Source: CAVPTL01 sp963708725
Lineage (GTDB): Bacteria; Actinomycetota; Thermoleophilia; Gaiellales; JAICJC01
Assembly (NCBI GenBank): GCA_963708725.1
Contig: CAVPTL010000014.1
Span: 496,001-560,000 of the forward strand
Length of the DNA: 64,000 nucleotides
Reading direction: 5' to 3'
Shown: piece by piece, positions 61,208-64,000 of the stretch
How positions within the stretch are numbered: position 1 is the first letter of the stretch
Layout of the letters: each line of letters begins with the position of its first letter
Program-made: the position numbers and the translations under genes
The notes under the pieces: model-generated
The model's database searches: none
What the model was told of the DNA's origin: nothing
What the model saw: only the letters and a program-made list of their open reading frames with translations

Positions 61208-62221
61208 ATGACAAGCGACGCAGTCTCCATGGTCGCCGAGGAGCCCGCCAATGTCGGTGGACCGCGCTCCTCGGCGGCCGGGTGGGGACGGCGGATTGGA
61301 TACGAGCTGGCTCAGGCGTTGCTCGTCGCATTCGTAGTGGTGACCGTTTCATTTCTGCTCGTGCGCCTGGTTCCGGGTGATCCAGCCCAGGCGATCCTGG
61401 GAGCACGTGCGACTCCCCAGGCGGTGGCGGCACTTCGACACGAGATGCACATCGACCAGCCGCTGCTGAGGGGGTACGTCGATTATCTCGGCGGGTTGTT
61501 GCACGGCGACCTGGGCACGTCGATCGTGCAGAGCGGCCAGTCGGTCTCGGGCATCGTGGCAAGAACGCTGCCGATAACGCTCGAGCTGGTGTTTGCGACC
61601 ATGATTCTGTCGCTGTGCGTCGGTATTCCCGTCGGACTGATGTCGGCGTTAACGCGCCGCAGCAGCGTCGACCATGGAACCCGAATCGGCCTGGTGATCC
61701 TGTTGGCCACGCCGCCGTTCTTCCTGGGGCTTCTGCTGATACTGGCCTTCAGCCTCAAATGGCCGATATTCCCGGCCGGGGGCTGGGCCGGGTCGTGGCC
61801 CGAGAACTTTCGCTACCTGGTGCTCCCGGCGGTCGCAATGTCGGCGTTTCTGATGCCGCAGATCGCACGCACCGTGCGCCAGGTTGCGCGGGACACCTCA
61901 CGTCAGGATTTCATCGAGGCCGCGATCGCCCGCGGCATGTCTCGGCGAACCGTCGTGGTCAAGCACATCCTGCCCAACAGCATGCTGCCGGTGATCACGC
62001 TTCTGGGCCTCAACATGGGGGCGTTGATTGCGGGCGCAGTCGTGGTGGAGGCGGTGTTCGGGATGCCCGGGATCGGGTCGGAGCTGGTGACGGCAGTGAG
62101 CCAGCGCGACTATCCAGTGATCCAGGGCATCGCGGTGGTCTCCGCACTGTTTGTGGTGTTCTCAAACGCCGCAGCCGACGCGCTGTATGTGGTGGCCGAT
62201 CCCCGAACGCGGCGCGGATGA
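61208..62221 (+). CDS. ABC transporter permease, DppB/OppB type
   Basis: This 337-residue membrane protein has the DppB hallmarks FLLVRLVPGDPA near the N-terminus, DLGTSI, and the EAA loop EAAIARGMSRRTVVVKHILPNS for ATPase contact. About six helices are predicted. It is intact, unlike the transporter genes on either side. It starts 18 bases after the binding-protein stop and overlaps the next permease (ATGA). Confidence 0.93.
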   Translation: MTSDAVSMVAEEPANVGGPRSSAAGWGRRIGYELAQALLVAFVVVTVSFLLVRLVPGDPAQAILGARATPQAVAALRHEMHIDQPLLRGYVDYLGGLLHGDLGTSIVQSGQSVSGIVARTLPITLELVFATMILSLCVGIPVGLMSALTRRSSVDHGTRIGLVILLATPPFFLGLLLILAFSLKWPIFPAGGWAGSWPENFRYLVLPAVAMSAFLMPQIARTVRQVARDTSRQDFIEAAIARGMSRRTVVVKHILPNSMLPVITLLGLNMGALIAGAVVVEAVFGMPGIGSELVTAVSQRDYPVIQGIAVVSALFVVFSNAAADALYVVADPRTRRG

Positions 62222-63129
62222 TCGAGCCGACGCAGGTGCGAGGTATGCGGCTGGGCGCCGCCGTTCGCCGTTTCGGGATCGACCGCGAGCGGTCGTTTTG
62301 GATTGGCGCGACCCTGCTCGCGGTAATCGTCGGACTGTGTTTCGTTGTGCCAGTGGTGTGGCCCGACTCGAGCGACGCTTTGGTGGCCCCGCCATACCAG
62401 GCGCCCTCGTTGCACCACCCGTTCGGCACCGACTCGGTGGGTCGTGACCTGTTCGTGCGCACGTTCGCCGGCGGGCGCATCGACCTGATCGTGGCCACGC
62501 TGGTTGTGGGCGTCTCACTGATCCTGGGGACGCTTGTCGGCACCCTGGCCGGAGCCAGCAAACGCCGCGGGGTGGACTCGACGCTGATGCGGCTGGTGGA
62601 CGCCTTGATCGCATTTCCGTTTGTGATTCTGATTCTCGTGCTGGTCGTGCTGGTCGGCCCCGACCGGACGATTGGACCGATGCCTGCGGGGCTCCCGGCG
62701 ACGGTGATCGCGTTCCTGCTGGTCGGATGGGCCTACTACGCACGCCTGGCGCGCGCCCAGACGCTCGCGCTTCGCCGAAGCGACCACGTGCTCGCCGCCG
62801 AGATTCTCGGCTACTCGCAGGGGCGGATCGTCGTGCGCCACCTGGCACCGGGCGTGGCCCGGGTCACCGCCGCCTACGCGGTCGGCGACGCGATCCTGGC
62901 CGTGGTCGTGATCGCCTCGCTGGCGTTTCTCGGCGCGGGTGTACAGCCGCCCACTCCGGAGTGGGGAAACATCATGTACGAGGGCCGCGCGTTCGTCGGC
63001 ACCGCATGGTGGATCACGGTCGCGCCGGGGGTGATGCTCGCGCTCACGGGGGTGGCCCTGAGCCTGGTGGCCGATGCGCTGCTCTCGGGCGATCGGACGG
63101 TCGGCGATGAGCGCTCTTCTGACGGTTGA
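62218..63129 (+). CDS. ABC transporter permease, DppC/OppC type
   Basis: This 303-residue permease has a long N-terminal tail, HPFGTDSVGRDLFVR (the DppC signature), and an EAA loop around AAEILGYSQGRIVVRHLAPG. It pairs with the DppB-like protein to form the membrane channel. ATG 62218 overlaps the previous stop, and the ATPase gene starts before its end, so translation is coupled throughout. The reading frame is intact. Confidence 0.93.
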   Translation: MIEPTQVRGMRLGAAVRRFGIDRERSFWIGATLLAVIVGLCFVVPVVWPDSSDALVAPPYQAPSLHHPFGTDSVGRDLFVRTFAGGRIDLIVATLVVGVSLILGTLVGTLAGASKRRGVDSTLMRLVDALIAFPFVILILVLVVLVGPDRTIGPMPAGLPATVIAFLLVGWAYYARLARAQTLALRRSDHVLAAEILGYSQGRIVVRHLAPGVARVTAAYAVGDAILAVVVIASLAFLGAGVQPPTPEWGNIMYEGRAFVGTAWWITVAPGVMLALTGVALSLVADALLSGDRTVGDERSSDG

Positions 63130-64000
63130 CGGCCTCGCGGTCGAGCTTGCCGGCCACGAGGCCCTGGTCGACGTCGTCGTTCGAGGTCGCAGGCGTCGGC
63201 GTGTGTCGGCCTGGTGGGCGAGACGGGATCAGGCAAGAGCCTCACCTGCCGCGCCGCCATCGGCTTGCTCCCGAGAATCGGCGGCCGCGTGGTGCGTGGC
63301 GAGCCTCTCGTTCGACGGTACTGATCTGCTGCTCTTGGACGAACGGGGAGTGGCAGCAGATGCGGGGGCGCCGAATCGCGCTGGTTCCCCAGGCATCGAT
63401 GTCGGGACTCGATCCGGTGATGAAGATCGGACGCCAGCTCGCCGAGACGGTGCGCGAACTCGACCGCGGGCGGCGCCGGCGACCAGCGAACGCGTCGAGC
63501 TGCTCGACCAGGTGCACATGACCGCGAGCGACCGAGGTGATGGGGCTGTACCCACACGAGCTCTCGGGGGGTATGCGCCAGCGAGTGATGATCGCGCTCG
63601 CACTCGCCGGCCGTCCGGAGCTGCTGTTCGCCGACGAACCGACCACCGCACTCGATGTCACCGTCCAGCGCGGCATCCTCGAGTTGCTCGTCAGAGCTCC
63701 GAGCCGAGACGGGCATGGCGATCGTCCTGATCACCCACGACCTGGCGGTGGTGCAGTCGACCAGCGACGCCGTCGCAGTCATGTACAGCGGCATGGTTGT
63801 GGAGCACGGACCCTCTCGGCGAGGTTCTGGCACGCCCAGCCCATCCTTACACCCAGGCGCTGATCTCGGCGCGGCCGCGTACCGACGCAACTCGCGGCGA
63901 GCTCGCGACGATCCCAGGACGCGCACCCGGCCTCGGCGAGCGCCCGGCTGGATGTCCGTATGCCCCGCGCTGCCCGCTCGCTCAGGATCGGTGCCGAGCC
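63107..64000 (+). pseudogene. ABC transporter ATP-binding protein, DppD/OppD type, frameshifted and cut by window end
   Basis: ATG 63107 overlaps the DppC-like gene. Joined frames show VGLVGETGSGKSLTCRA (Walker A), IALVPQASMSGLDPV (Q-loop), YPHELSGGMRQRV (signature), LLFADEPTTALDVT (Walker B), IVLITHDLAVV (switch histidine), and the C-terminal GCPYAPRCPLAQDRC oligopeptide-binding cysteine motif. At least six frame changes occur in 0.9 kb. The window ends before the stop codon. It would power the peptide transporter encoded by the genes before it. Confidence 0.82.

Overview
The window is high-GC DNA with tightly packed genes. Start/stop overlaps of the ATGA and GTGA type are common, and several genes start with GTG or TTG. 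F420-type oxidoreductases, a LigD polymerase and ligase encoded as separate genes, an ECF sigma factor with a SnoaL-like tail, and GntR/LacI/RpiR regulators beside sugar-acid and amine genes fit a soil actinobacterium. Class Thermoleophilia (Solirubrobacterales) is my guess; the sequence alone does not prove it. I saw no rRNA, tRNA, CRISPR array or intact transposase. No gene-free stretch exceeds about 250 bases.

Layout. (a) 1-1547: end of an ATP-dependent DNA ligase and a LigD-type polymerase. (b) 1.6-8.5 kb: a LacI regulator with four matching operators controlling a permease (followed by a metallophosphoesterase) and three Gfo/Idh/MocA dehydrogenases. (c) 9.3-25.8 kb: a sugar-acid island with an APC permease, SDRs, an enolase-superfamily dehydratase, a signal-less solute-binding protein, RraA-like and U32-like proteins, an IlvD/Edd dehydratase, an SMP-30 lactonase, an isomerase-like TIM barrel, KDG kinase, KDPG aldolase and an FCD-type GntR regulator. 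Together they outline lactone to aldonate to 2-keto-3-deoxy acid to pyruvate plus glyceraldehyde 3-phosphate. (d) 25.8-33.7 kb: mixed single genes, including an IPT/TIG repeat surface protein, an MFS exporter, a sigma factor with a STAS protein, and F420 enzymes. (e) 33.7-43.8 kb: a minus-strand amine/amino-acid operon (M20 hydrolase, glutamine-synthetase-like ligase, permease, FluG-like amidohydrolase, FAD oxidoreductase, kinase-aminotransferase fusion) divergent from an RpiR regulator. (f) 43.9-54.5 kb: a LysE exporter, then M20, RidA, SDR and D-threonine-aldolase/D-serine-dehydratase-like genes divergent from GntR, FAD oxidoreductase, cyclase, permease, phosphoesterase and RraA genes. (g) 54.5-64 kb: an SDR, an N-acyl-D-amino-acid deacylase, a ceramidase-like protein, a class III aminotransferase and a dipeptide-type ABC transporter. 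In this tail most genes carry frameshifts while motifs stay intact.

Two features run across the regions. A family of near-perfect palindromes with a GGTGCC-N-GGCACC core sits at five gene boundaries and often supplies the stop (once the start) codon of the flanking genes. A permease-plus-metallophosphoesterase pair occurs twice (1.6-4.2 kb and 51.2-53.8 kb), which looks like a duplicated functional module of unknown role.
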